DNA from: Zoogloeaceae bacterium
GTDB taxonomy: Bacteria > Pseudomonadota > Gammaproteobacteria > Burkholderiales > Rhodocyclaceae
Reading direction: 5' to 3'
Length of the DNA stretch: 64,000 nt
NCBI GenBank assembly: GCA_024235595.1
Contig: JACKMC010000007.1
Coordinates: 1 to 64,000, forward strand
Positions 8,190-16,840 of the stretch are shown in pieces. The notes beneath the pieces were generated by a model that saw nothing but the letters and a program-made list of their open reading frames with translations, was not told the origin of the DNA and did no database searches. Position numbers and translations under genes: made by a program. Position 1 is the stretch's first letter, and every line of letters starts with the position of its first letter.

Positions 8190-9410
8190 CTAAGAAATAA
8201 ACCTTTTTATTCCATTCAATACATCGCGCCAAAATGGCCAGGGATCCCGGATACTCCAAACGTAATATCGAACGTTGGGTCTAATAAAATCTCGCACGAA
8301 CCTAATTAACTCACAAGAGACATCTACTTGGAAGCTACGATCGCGGATCTTCTCTCTTTGAAAAATAATTCGATGAAGGCGTTTCATCTCACCCAAAACC
8401 GAACGGCACCGTATGGCTTCTTTAAGCCCACCCACTGGTTTCGGCGTAACACCCGCGGCAGAATGAAACAACGCTAGCGCAAACTGCGCGCCGCTGTAAT
8501 ACGCCAAAGGATAGCTTCCCCAGAAGCGGCCGTTGACTTCCATCAACACAAAACGATCAGTTCGATCATCGTATCGATATTCCACCATCGCAACGCCTTC
8601 CCACCCAATTTCCCGCAAGAGCCTTATAGACTGCTCCTGAAGCTTGGAGAAGTGGCGAAGCGAAACCCCTTCACAGACGCTTGAAAATCCGCCTTCAGGC
8701 GGCCACTCTGCTATTCGGACATGTTGGAATATTCTCTCCGCCACACCATTTCGGATAAGAAAGAATTGCCCAAAACCACGACCAGGACAATACTCTTGCA
8801 CAAGCGGCCAAGTCCCTACTGATGCGTAACGCTCCCCTGTCAGAGCCAAGTCGGAATCGGAATAGATATACTCGGCCTTCAACAATGGTATGCCTGCGTC
8901 TCGCAAGAGAGGCCCAACTACATTGGGATCTCTCCACTTAAGAACCACTGGATATCCAATAGTTGCGCCCGCCCGCTTAAACTCATCTAGTGTTATAGGT
9001 GCAATACTTGCCGGCGTTGATATCCCTAGAGCATTGGCTAATATCAGCGTGCGCTCTTTGTCAAGTACGGCCTCAAACGCCTCCTTTCTTGGAACAATCG
9101 GAACAATCAACCCAAACTCATCTTTATGTTCGATGAGCCATCGGATGTGTTGTTCAGAAATTGCAATCAGATAGCCACGTCCATACCTAAATCCAATATT
9201 GCGAATTTCATCTATGCCTTCTGGATTTCCTACATGAGACACAATCTCACCCGCTACAGCGTAGCGCGATTCAAGCCCAAGGTCATCGCACGAGGTGGCC
9301 AACGCGATGACACGAACGCTAGCCTGCCCAACCTCCCGAATAATCGAGAGTCCAATCTGAGATCCAACCCCAAGCACATAGCAAACAGGATCGTCTTCTG
9401 CATCTCTCAC
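8190..9410 (-). CDS. ATP-grasp domain protein
   Basis: A 406-residue protein. A Rossmann-like N-terminus (YVLGVGSQIGLSIIREVG) precedes an ATP-grasp core: YPVVLKWRDP (ATP-binding Lys), PLVQEYCPGRGFG, and FVLMEVNGRFWGSYPLA with the metal-binding Glu/Asn pair. It is the carbamoyl-phosphate-synthase-like type found in envelope polysaccharide loci and would ligate an amine to a carboxylate. The GTG start at 9410 overlaps the acyltransferase stop (GTGA), so translation is coupled. It is a different branch from the ATP-grasp protein at 3222-4385: lengths and motifs differ. Confidence 0.8.
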   Translation of the reverse strand: MRDAEDDPVCYVLGVGSQIGLSIIREVGQASVRVIALATSCDDLGLESRYAVAGEIVSHVGNPEGIDEIRNIGFRYGRGYLIAISEQHIRWLIEHKDEFGLIVPIVPRKEAFEAVLDKERTLILANALGISTPASIAPITLDEFKRAGATIGYPVVLKWRDPNVVGPLLRDAGIPLLKAEYIYSDSDLALTGERYASVGTWPLVQEYCPGRGFGQFFLIRNGVAERIFQHVRIAEWPPEGGFSSVCEGVSLRHFSKLQEQSIRLLREIGWEGVAMVEYRYDDRTDRFVLMEVNGRFWGSYPLAYYSGAQFALALFHSAAGVTPKPVGGLKEAIRCRSVLGEMKRLHRIIFQREKIRDRSFQVDVSCELIRFVRDFIRPNVRYYVWSIRDPWPFWRDVLNGIKRFIS

Positions 9411-10510
9411 AGAAATTCCTCTCGAGCCTTTGCAGCACGATTAAAGCTACTCAAGGCCCTCGCGCTGACAGTTTTTAACCAATCCTTTTTTTTCTCTGTC
9501 CAAGATCCAATTAGCACGACGGACAAGAACACAAGCACCGTCACTTGCCACCAAAACATTGAACCGCTTGGATCCCCGTTGACAACAGCCGCCCAGAACA
9601 AGAACAGCGGTTGATGCAACAAATACAATGAGAAAGTGTAAGACGCGCAAAATCTCACGATCCTTACAAGCCCATTCTGATCAAGGTCTACCCGTAGAAG
9701 AACGGCTTTCATTCCAGCAAAATTCAGCGCAACAGCTATCGCAAGCAGATAGTCAGTCAGAAAAAACTTTGAAAAGGTCAAATACTTGTAGACCTCACTC
9801 CCAAGCAGGTTTTCGAGCAAACCCGTAGTCGCTTCTTGCAGTTCCATCACGCGCAGCAACGTAATAAGGAGAACCGAGAGCAACACCATGACGATTCCCT
9901 CAAAGAGCTTAAGATCCTCGCCGAGTTTCGAACGATGCAAAAACACTCCTAGATACCAAATCGGAAGAAGAAGCAGAATTTTAGGTCCGAGGATCAGGAC
10001 CACCGCTCCAATGGTCACTACCCTCAGTCTTCCGGAAAGGAAGTTTGCCACTCCAAAAATTAAGTAATACCACCATTCGTAAGTAATCGACCAGTATGGA
10101 ACATTCGAAAAACTGGTAATTGACACAAACCACAACTCGTTGAGCATGAATATGCTGCTTACAATCCTCACCAATATGTTATCGATAGGATATGAAGCGT
10201 ACACTTCGGGATACAAGCTTCTACCGGCCAAATCCAATACGCAAGTAAGAAAAACTGCGGGGACAGCCACAGAAAAGACACGAGCAAATCTCGCGACGCC
10301 GAAAGAAAATAAATCATTCTCATTCCGCGACGATACGTAAGAAATCACATAGCCCGAAAGGACAAAGAAAACAATAACAGAGCTGTGCCCATAGTCGCTT
10401 AAAGGAAGGGGCTTCTCGATAATGATTCTTTGGTTAGAATGATAAACAAAGACAAGGAATGCAGCCACAAAACGGATGAGGTCGAGATAAACCGAAAACG
10501 CTCTGTTCAC
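9407..10510 (-). CDS. Membrane acyltransferase, family 3 (OafA/NodX type)
   Basis: A 367-residue integral membrane protein with about ten hydrophobic segments. It begins with the family pattern YLDLIRFVAAFLVFVYHSNQ, containing the conserved His, then VIVFFVLSGYVI and a FGVARFARVF arginine motif. These enzymes move acetyl or other acyl groups onto sugar residues of LPS or exopolysaccharide at the inner membrane. GTG at 10510 has GAGGAGG just upstream. It lies 11 bases after the WbmS-like gene and overlaps the ATP-grasp gene by 4 bases, inside one operon. Confidence 0.85.
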   Translation of the reverse strand: MNRAFSVYLDLIRFVAAFLVFVYHSNQRIIIEKPLPLSDYGHSSVIVFFVLSGYVISYVSSRNENDLFSFGVARFARVFSVAVPAVFLTCVLDLAGRSLYPEVYASYPIDNILVRIVSSIFMLNELWFVSITSFSNVPYWSITYEWWYYLIFGVANFLSGRLRVVTIGAVVLILGPKILLLLPIWYLGVFLHRSKLGEDLKLFEGIVMVLLSVLLITLLRVMELQEATTGLLENLLGSEVYKYLTFSKFFLTDYLLAIAVALNFAGMKAVLLRVDLDQNGLVRIVRFCASYTFSLYLLHQPLFLFWAAVVNGDPSGSMFWWQVTVLVFLSVVLIGSWTEKKKDWLKTVSARALSSFNRAAKAREEFL

Positions 10511-10521
10511 GCCCCCTCCTC

Positions 10522-11496
10522 TTAGCGCTCAAGCAAGCGCCGAAACGCCTGCTCTAAGGTTCGAATTGTCGTAGCCATACGCCCTACTTCGGGCAAGCTA
10601 TTTTCGTCAGGGTGACCTATTTCCGCCGCTCGTGCCTCCCTTACGGTTCTTACAGCACAGGACTCTTGGCTCAATTCTAGGTAATGACAAAACCTTCGGA
10701 ATCTCCGTTCGACAACGAGATCCGGAATACCTCTTCCCTGGACCATCATTTCAAAATTGTGAGATAAAATAACAACCTCTGAAATGTTTGCGAATTGCGC
10801 CCGTTTTAAAAGTTGCGTCAATTCCAAATATCCCGCTGCGCCAATTTGGGCGGGGCGCAGGGAACCGTAGCCGTCTTTGAACACGGTCATTGGAAGCACG
10901 AATACGTCTTCTATCATACTTGGCCGCACAAAGTCATAACAGCCGCGCATATCTTTTCCACTATCAGGGTGCTCGATGTTTAGGCTTGAATCAATGAATA
11001 TTCGATTAAATGAGAGCGCACGATAGGTATCACGATTCACTGCAAAACTACCTGCCCGAAATGCGGTTACATTACTCGCCCCTGCATTCTTTAAAAGATC
11101 TAACGAAATTCTTATCAGTTCACACTGCTCGGAATATGTGTACTCGGACAGATGCTGCCTTTTCGTTGTGCAATTTTCTATCAGTGGACGACTCGCCTCA
11201 TCCACCCACTCTGGGTGAATATGGAGTTCCACATCATGCCCGGCGTTCAGTATCATATCGACGATAATGTTGAGATACTTTAGCCCGAACCTTGCAGAAA
11301 ACAACGGCTCCACGAAAAATGTAGCTCTGAGCTTACTTTCATTGAGAAGTCTAAGGACTAGGGGAAGGCCGCAGCAATCTCTATATTTCGAGCCGTAAAT
11401 ATATCGCTCAAAGCTGCGTGGAAAATTCGCATCTAGGGAATTCCAGCCGCCACACCAAATTTCAACATCAAAGGTTAGATATACGTTGGTCCGCAT
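10522..11496 (-). CDS. WbmS-like polysaccharide deacetylase family protein
   Basis: A 324-residue protein. YLTFDVEIW (metal Asp region) opens the protein, RATFFVEP follows near residue 58, GHDVELHIHPEW supplies the His pair near 90, and FRAGSF appears near 145. This motif set fits the divergent NodB-fold group that includes Bordetella WbmS, rather than standard CE4 enzymes. It probably removes or handles an acyl group on a polysaccharide sugar. ATG at 11496 has GGAGG 8 bases upstream. It directly follows the phosphatase gene. Confidence 0.75.
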   Translation of the reverse strand: MRTNVYLTFDVEIWCGGWNSLDANFPRSFERYIYGSKYRDCCGLPLVLRLLNESKLRATFFVEPLFSARFGLKYLNIIVDMILNAGHDVELHIHPEWVDEASRPLIENCTTKRQHLSEYTYSEQCELIRISLDLLKNAGASNVTAFRAGSFAVNRDTYRALSFNRIFIDSSLNIEHPDSGKDMRGCYDFVRPSMIEDVFVLPMTVFKDGYGSLRPAQIGAAGYLELTQLLKRAQFANISEVVILSHNFEMMVQGRGIPDLVVERRFRRFCHYLELSQESCAVRTVREARAAEIGHPDENSLPEVGRMATTIRTLEQAFRRLLER

Positions 11497-11508
11497 TCAG
11501 CCACCCTC

Positions 11509-12084
11509 CTACTCTCGTAGCGATGCGATATGGACGATCGCGGAGAAAATAAGGCCCATACATGTAAAGTGAAAATCAGGTGAGAGTGTATGAGGATCAT
11601 GCAGATGAATTCGTCGAGGCCTAGCCCACTGCCCAAGAACGTTTATGGATTCCCGAGGAAGGCCGGATTCGAGCAGTCGCTTTATGTGCCTCAACTCCAT
11701 TACAAAGAGAGCATCGCCTTCACAATACTTGTAATCGGTAAGATTCGTCGCTCTATGGTTTCGTAGATTGACTCCATACTGGTCTCCAACCTCGATCGCC
11801 GTTTCGGTAGCAGGTGCTCCTGTCGTCGTGGAGAGGCCAATAGAAATTGAATTAAGGCCTTTACTCTGCGCCACAACGTCAGCAAACGCACTTCTGTTTA
11901 TATTACCAAGGCATACAAATACATACCTTCTTGGGGATGAAGGACGCAGCTCAGAATCATAACTGTTAAATCTAAACATATAATCGATCTCGGCAAGCAC
12001 GAATCTAATAAACCCTCTGAAAGTGCCGAAATTAGTACTGATGGATTGAACTGGCCTGATAAATATACTTGATAGAAAATGCAT
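11509..12084 (-). CDS. Low-molecular-weight protein tyrosine phosphatase-like protein
   Basis: About 191 residues. FVCLGNINRS (Cys58, Arg64) is the CX5R phosphate-binding loop of LMW phosphatases, and HDPHTLSPDFH near residue 165 carries the general-acid Asp. About 50 residues before the loop are extra compared with Wzb-type enzymes and may be a separate element. The second position of the usual ICRSP is Asn here and Pro is Ala, but catalytic residues are intact. A role in dephosphorylating the locus tyrosine kinase (29293-30270) is an inference. ATG at 12084 with GGAG upstream is preferred to a TTG six codons earlier. Confidence 0.75.
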   Translation of the reverse strand: MHFLSSIFIRPVQSISTNFGTFRGFIRFVLAEIDYMFRFNSYDSELRPSSPRRYVFVCLGNINRSAFADVVAQSKGLNSISIGLSTTTGAPATETAIEVGDQYGVNLRNHRATNLTDYKYCEGDALFVMELRHIKRLLESGLPRESINVLGQWARPRRIHLHDPHTLSPDFHFTCMGLIFSAIVHIASLRE

Positions 12085-12161
12085 TCGCTGCCAACTCCAC
12101 AACTATTTTAATTTTCCATTAATTGCTCGGCGAACTAGTTCGCTCCAGCGAGTGTAGACAG

Positions 12162-13253
12162 TCAGCCCCGTTTTTTAGCCCCTTGAGTAAGGTTCTCATA
12201 GCAGGCTTGCCACTTAACGCGAATGTGTTTCCATGTATAGTTTCTGATTTCTACCAAGCCGGAAGTTGTTAAGCGTTTGACGAGGTCAGGGTCGCGTGCG
12301 ATCCGAAGAATCGCCTCCGACATTCTGACAGGGTCACCCGAGGGCACCAGCAATGCTGTGCGATCATGCGTTGCAATCTGAGAAACTCCTCCAACGTCTG
12401 TCGAAACTACTGGTACGCCGGCAGCATACGCTTCGAGAATTGAGACCGGCTGATTGTCAACCAGACTGGAATTGAGCATCATATTGGCGGATTGATAGAA
12501 TTCGTGGATTTTTGAATTTTCAATCCGTCCAACGAATACGACGCGCTCACGAATTCCGAGATTTTCACAGATGTTGATAAGGCGTTTATGCTCTGGCCCG
12601 ACTCCTGCAATACTGATATATGCCTGCGGAAGTTCTTTCAACACCAAGGAAAACGCTGCCAGTGCGGTTGCAATATCGTAGACTGGCTCGAGGTTTCGTG
12701 TCATCACGATATGAAACTTCTCGGGATCACGCATTTCTGGACGTGGATGGAATCTGGTTGTATCGACTACGTTTGGTATTATTTCAGTGCGAACCCCAAG
12801 ATTCGCGAAAACTTTCTCGAGATATTTAGATGGGACTACAATGGCGTCTGCCATTTTTAGTGGCAGCAGTGCGAGAGTTTTTTTGCTAGCAAAGAAATCT
12901 TTTGCGGCGCCGCCATGGTAATTAACAACTATTGGAACTCTTCGCAGGCGAGAGATAGAGATGGTTGGAACAGCAAATAACCACCATGCCCATCCAGAAT
13001 TGGCAAATACGTGAATGATTGTGCTTCGACCCACGGCACGCCATAGACGAACGGTGAACGGAATAAGACGAGCAACCGCCCTTAGACCCCGAACCCTGCG
13101 CATCCATGACGGTTGATATGGAGCGTTGGTCTCTATCAGTTCGACGGTGTATCCTTCCTCACGAAGATTTGTCAGCAATTGCATAGCCTGAGTTGCCATA
13201 CCCCCGACCGGAGGCGGAACGGGACCGACTAAAGAAAGTCTCATTCGGTCCAT
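12162..13253 (-). CDS. Glycosyltransferase family 4 protein
   Basis: About 363 residues with a GT-B fold. LSLVGPVPPPVGGMA is the glycine-rich N-terminal loop, PIVVNYHGG and VVPSKYL follow, IPNVVDTTRFHP marks the inter-domain linker, and SILEAYAAGVPVVSTDVGG is the C-terminal nucleotide-sugar site with the EX7E-like glutamate. It is a retaining transferase adding a sugar to the lipid-linked repeat unit; donor unknown. The ATG at 13253 shares its first base with the stop of the gene before it (TAATG). A 77-base gap separates it from the phosphatase. Confidence 0.85.
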   Translation of the reverse strand: MDRMRLSLVGPVPPPVGGMATQAMQLLTNLREEGYTVELIETNAPYQPSWMRRVRGLRAVARLIPFTVRLWRAVGRSTIIHVFANSGWAWWLFAVPTISISRLRRVPIVVNYHGGAAKDFFASKKTLALLPLKMADAIVVPSKYLEKVFANLGVRTEIIPNVVDTTRFHPRPEMRDPEKFHIVMTRNLEPVYDIATALAAFSLVLKELPQAYISIAGVGPEHKRLINICENLGIRERVVFVGRIENSKIHEFYQSANMMLNSSLVDNQPVSILEAYAAGVPVVSTDVGGVSQIATHDRTALLVPSGDPVRMSEAILRIARDPDLVKRLTTSGLVEIRNYTWKHIRVKWQACYENLTQGAKKRG

Positions 13254-14269
13254 TACTCGCACGATTTTTCTCGGTCAATTTGGTGGACGATAGAAATCAG
13301 ACCGACAAGCAAAATTAACGTACCTGCAATTGCAAGTACAAGTGTAATCAATGTGGTGCGAAGTCGCTCCATGCGCGCCCGCTGGGGAGCGTTGGTGGCG
13401 CTGGCAACAGCCTTGATATCCGGCACATCGCCGACGATGCTCGCGTAGGCCCGGGCGAGATAGGGATGGATGCTGCGCAAGCCCGCCTTCAACGATCCGC
13501 CTTCACGACTCAATTGGGCGTTGCCCCACCACAGATACCACTCGTCCGCCCCTGCCCGGTAGTATTCTCGGAGGACTTCCTCGTATGCGAACCCCGGACG
13601 ACCGGCGCCGGCCTTCCGGATGACGATTGCATCAGGATCCCCCTTCAGTGCATCGCGGAACTCGCGCGCGCTCAATGGCCTTCCGCTTGCGGCATCCTCG
13701 ACGAAGAAGTTGTTGAATACATCCAGGTAGATCCAGCGTTGCTGTTGGCGGTCGAATACCTCGATGGCGGCGTGCCCATCGCCGCCGTAGCCATCGAAGG
13801 AAAACGCCCACTCGCGCGCGAACAGCCCGCTCGCGGAGGCGATCCCGATGAAAGCCTGGGTAAAATCGGAGCACGCCCCATAGCCTTCACGTATCTTTTT
13901 CAGGACCACGAAGAGGCCGTCGTCGATGCCCCCTTTCCCGGCGGCATGCTCGGTCAGATAGGAGGAAATGGCGAGCGCGTTCGCCCAATCGCCCGCTTCG
14001 GGCCTGACCCCCGCAGCCGCTGCGGCCTGCAGCAGCCTCTCATCGGCGGGCGCATCCTCGACAACAAAATCATCGGGGCGCGCCGAGGGTGTCCACTCGA
14101 AACTGGCGGCGGGCGCCGAGTCGAAGTGCAGCGCGTTGCGAAGGCGCACCGCCTCCGAGAGCGGCACGGCCTTGGAAGCGAGTACGGCAAGAAGCGCGAG
14201 CAGCAGACAGCACGTTGCGAGCAGTGCGAATCGCAGGCGCCGCTCGCGAGCGGTTGGTGTCACCAGCAC
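13253..14269 (-). CDS. Membrane-anchored transglutaminase-like protein
   Basis: A 338-residue protein. A hydrophobic segment near residues 13-30 and another near 305-328 bracket a soluble, probably periplasmic, domain. GYGACSDFTQAF (Cys133), GDGHAAIEVF (His166) and WIYLDVFN (Asp183) are in the order and spacing of the Cys-His-Asp triad of transglutaminase-like proteins. Family members crosslink or hydrolyse amide bonds or act as proteases. The start is GTG at 14269, overlapping the dehydrogenase stop by 10 bases; a second GTG two codons later is possible. Its position between a uronic-acid dehydrogenase and a glycosyltransferase ties it to the polysaccharide locus. Confidence 0.8.
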   Translation of the reverse strand: MLVTPTARERRLRFALLATCCLLLALLAVLASKAVPLSEAVRLRNALHFDSAPAASFEWTPSARPDDFVVEDAPADERLLQAAAAAGVRPEAGDWANALAISSYLTEHAAGKGGIDDGLFVVLKKIREGYGACSDFTQAFIGIASASGLFAREWAFSFDGYGGDGHAAIEVFDRQQQRWIYLDVFNNFFVEDAASGRPLSAREFRDALKGDPDAIVIRKAGAGRPGFAYEEVLREYYRAGADEWYLWWGNAQLSREGGSLKAGLRSIHPYLARAYASIVGDVPDIKAVASATNAPQRARMERLRTTLITLVLAIAGTLILLVGLISIVHQIDREKSCE

Positions 14270-15576
14270 AATCCTATGTAATTGGGTACGACCCCTTTGA
14301 CATCGGTCATGTGGGCAAGATCCACGATCGTGTGCTCCGCCGTGGCACGCGCCTGCACGGCGTCGGACACCGCTCCGCCAGACAGGCCGACGATCAGCAG
14401 ATCGGAATTGTCGATCACTTCGTTGATGTCCTCCCGGATCAATCGGCCGATGTGCGGGACATGGCGCTCGATGAAACTCTTGTTGGCGCCGAGCAGGCGG
14501 GAGAGATGCACCTCCGGGTCATAGACCAGCAGGTCCAGCCCCTTGCCGATGAGTTGTTCGGCGAGCGTGACCAGGGGGCTTTCCCGAAGATCGTCGGTTC
14601 CGGTCTTGAACGATAGACCGATCATGCCGACCCTGCGCTTGCCCGTCGAGAGGATGTGATTCAGGGCGAGCGCCACATGCTGCCGGTTGGAATCGAGAAT
14701 GCCGCCGAGCATCGGCAGTTCGATGTCGCGCTGTTTGGCCAGGTACATGGTGGCACGCAGATCCTTCGGCAGGCAGGAGCCGCCGAAAGCGTATCCGGGC
14801 TTGAGGTAGGCGGGCGATATGTTGAGCTGCCTGTCCTTGCAGACCAGTTCCATCACCTCGAAAGGATCGACGCCAAGCGCATGGCTGAGCCGCGCGGTCT
14901 CGTTTGCGAAGGTGATCTTCAGGGCATGGAAGTTGTTGCAGCAGAGCTTGAGCATCTCGGCCGCGCGCACGGAGGTGACATGGAACTCGCACGGCAGGTG
15001 ACCGAACAGTTCGCGCAGCTTGCCGATCGCATAGGAATGGCTGGAGCCGACGACCGTGAAGGGCGGCCGGTCATAGTCTCGGATCGACGAACCTTCGCGC
15101 AGGAACTCCGGCTGGAAGCACAGGTGAAAACCCTCGCCGTCCCTTTTTCCCGATTCGCGCTCGATGATCGGTCGAAGCACGTCTTCGACCGTACCGGGAA
15201 CGAGCGTGGAACGAAACACGAAGATGTGGGGCTGGGTCTTGTTGCGGATCGCGGCGCCCAGATCCTTGGCCAGACGCAGCGCCGCGGATTGGTCCTGGCT
15301 GCCGTTGGCCGCCGAGGGCGTCCCCACGCAGATCAACGAGATCTCGCTGTCGCCCACGGCCGCGGCAACGTCGGAGGTTACCGACACCCTGCCGCTGGCA
15401 GCGGCGGCCGCCATCAGTTCGATCATCCCCTCTTCGACCACGGGCGTCTTGCCCTCACGAATGAGCGAGAGCTTTGCAGGTTCGATATCGACACCGATTA
15501 CGTTGTGACCGTCCCTGGCGAGACATGCCAGCGACACTGCCCCGACATAGCCGAGACCGAAAATGCTCAAGTTCAT
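14260..15576 (-). CDS. Nucleotide-sugar dehydrogenase, GDP-mannose 6-dehydrogenase-like
   Basis: A 438-residue protein of full family length. IFGLGYVGAVSLACLA is the NAD-binding loop, SLICVGTPS the second strand motif, FQPEFLREGS the hinge, LKLCCNNFHALKITFANE the central helix, and FGGSCLPKD carries the catalytic Cys268. The sequence resembles AlgD-type GDP-mannose 6-dehydrogenases more than Ugd, so the product is likely GDP-mannuronate. Other donors such as UDP-glucose cannot be excluded. It supplies a carboxylated sugar that nearby amidotransferases could modify. It follows the TIGR03087-type glycosyltransferase gene by 46 bases. Confidence 0.88.
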   Translation of the reverse strand: MNLSIFGLGYVGAVSLACLARDGHNVIGVDIEPAKLSLIREGKTPVVEEGMIELMAAAAASGRVSVTSDVAAAVGDSEISLICVGTPSAANGSQDQSAALRLAKDLGAAIRNKTQPHIFVFRSTLVPGTVEDVLRPIIERESGKRDGEGFHLCFQPEFLREGSSIRDYDRPPFTVVGSSHSYAIGKLRELFGHLPCEFHVTSVRAAEMLKLCCNNFHALKITFANETARLSHALGVDPFEVMELVCKDRQLNISPAYLKPGYAFGGSCLPKDLRATMYLAKQRDIELPMLGGILDSNRQHVALALNHILSTGKRRVGMIGLSFKTGTDDLRESPLVTLAEQLIGKGLDLLVYDPEVHLSRLLGANKSFIERHVPHIGRLIREDINEVIDNSDLLIVGLSGGAVSDAVQARATAEHTIVDLAHMTDVKGVVPNYIGLCW

Positions 15577-15622
15577 GTTATTTGCTCACGAAAAGGATTG
15601 AATCACTTGCGGGTCAATGTGC

Positions 15623-16840
15623 TCACGCCGCCACGGGTCCGCGCTCCCGGTGGAATGCCTCGATACAACGCTCGACGATGCCGTCGAGCCGCCGCATCGA
15701 TGCGGACCAGTCATGGTTCGTCAGCATGCGTTCTCTGCCCGCTCGCGCGAGGCGCCCGCGCTCTTCCGGGTTCCCCATGATACGAAGCGCATGATGAGCG
15801 TACTCTTCGGGGGTCCTTCCAACGAGGAAATGCTCCTCATCGAGCGCATCGACGCCGCCCGCCCCCATCGGACTCGTGACCACCGGCACGCCCATCGCCA
15901 TGGCTTCAAGGATCTTGTTCTGCGTGCCCCGGGCGATGTTGAGCGGCGCCACCATGGCGGCCGAACGCAGGATGTACGGGCGTACGTCGGGGACCGACCC
16001 GGTCACCGTTACGCCGGGCAGCTCACCCAGCCTGCGAATCTCCGGCGACGGGTCGGCGCCGACGATCAGCAGCTTTGCCTGCGGCCGCTTCGCCCGCACC
16101 AGGGGAAAGGTCTTTGCGCAGAACTCGAGCATGCACTCCTGGTTCGGATAGTAATCCATGCGTCCGATGAAACTCAGCGAGTCTTCGTCGTAGCCCTCTG
16201 CGTCCGGCTTGAAGAAGGTCGCATCCACGCCATTTGGAAACCAGTCGGTGTGGGCCGCCGCGCCGTAGCTCTCGAGCGTTTCCCACTCGGCACGGGTGGT
16301 CGCGGTGCTCATGTCGAAGCAGCGCGCGAGTCGCTTCTCTTCGCGCTCCAGCTTCGCGCCCTCGAGCCGATAGCCGAGTGAGAGCGGAAACGGCTTGTAT
16401 TTTCCGTATTCGAGCCATTTCTGCGAGTCCATGTCGCCGAAATCCAGGATCTTCGGGATGTCGCGGACATGCTCCACATACTGGGCAACCGACGAGCAAT
16501 GCACGAAGATGAGATCGAATCGCTCCCGCTCGAGCGCCGCGTCGATGGCCCGCTGCAGGTCGCGCGAATAGAAGTAGCCCAGCGAGGATGGCGTCGGCGT
16601 CGGAAGCCGCGCCACCATTCGCAGGGTCTGAAACGGATTGCTCACCACCGCCATCTCGAAACGCTCGCAGTGCGGCGCAATGCCTCGCCCCTCGGCTGCC
16701 TCGTCATCGGAGCGGGCCAGCGAGCAAACCGTCACCTTGTGGCCCGCTTCGGAAAAGTGCCGGATCATGTTGAACGGACGAATCTTTCCGCCGCGTTTCG
16801 GCGGAAACGGAAAGCGATGACACACATACAGGATGTTCAT
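15623..16840 (-). CDS. Exosortase A-associated glycosyltransferase (TIGR03087-type)
   Basis: A 405-residue GT-B protein. MNILYVCHRFPFPPKRGGKIRPFN is the diagnostic opening of this exosortase-associated family (first 20 residues decide it). KILDFGDMDSQKW lies mid-protein, FPNGVDATFF is the linker, and LNIARGTQNKILEAMAMG the donor site. It transfers a sugar during repeat-unit assembly on the cytoplasmic face. ATG at 16840 overlaps the stop of the amidotransferase gene by 4 bases, so the two are coupled. Confidence 0.9.
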   Translation of the reverse strand: MNILYVCHRFPFPPKRGGKIRPFNMIRHFSEAGHKVTVCSLARSDDEAAEGRGIAPHCERFEMAVVSNPFQTLRMVARLPTPTPSSLGYFYSRDLQRAIDAALERERFDLIFVHCSSVAQYVEHVRDIPKILDFGDMDSQKWLEYGKYKPFPLSLGYRLEGAKLEREEKRLARCFDMSTATTRAEWETLESYGAAAHTDWFPNGVDATFFKPDAEGYDEDSLSFIGRMDYYPNQECMLEFCAKTFPLVRAKRPQAKLLIVGADPSPEIRRLGELPGVTVTGSVPDVRPYILRSAAMVAPLNIARGTQNKILEAMAMGVPVVTSPMGAGGVDALDEEHFLVGRTPEEYAHHALRIMGNPEERGRLARAGRERMLTNHDWSASMRRLDGIVERCIEAFHRERGPVAA

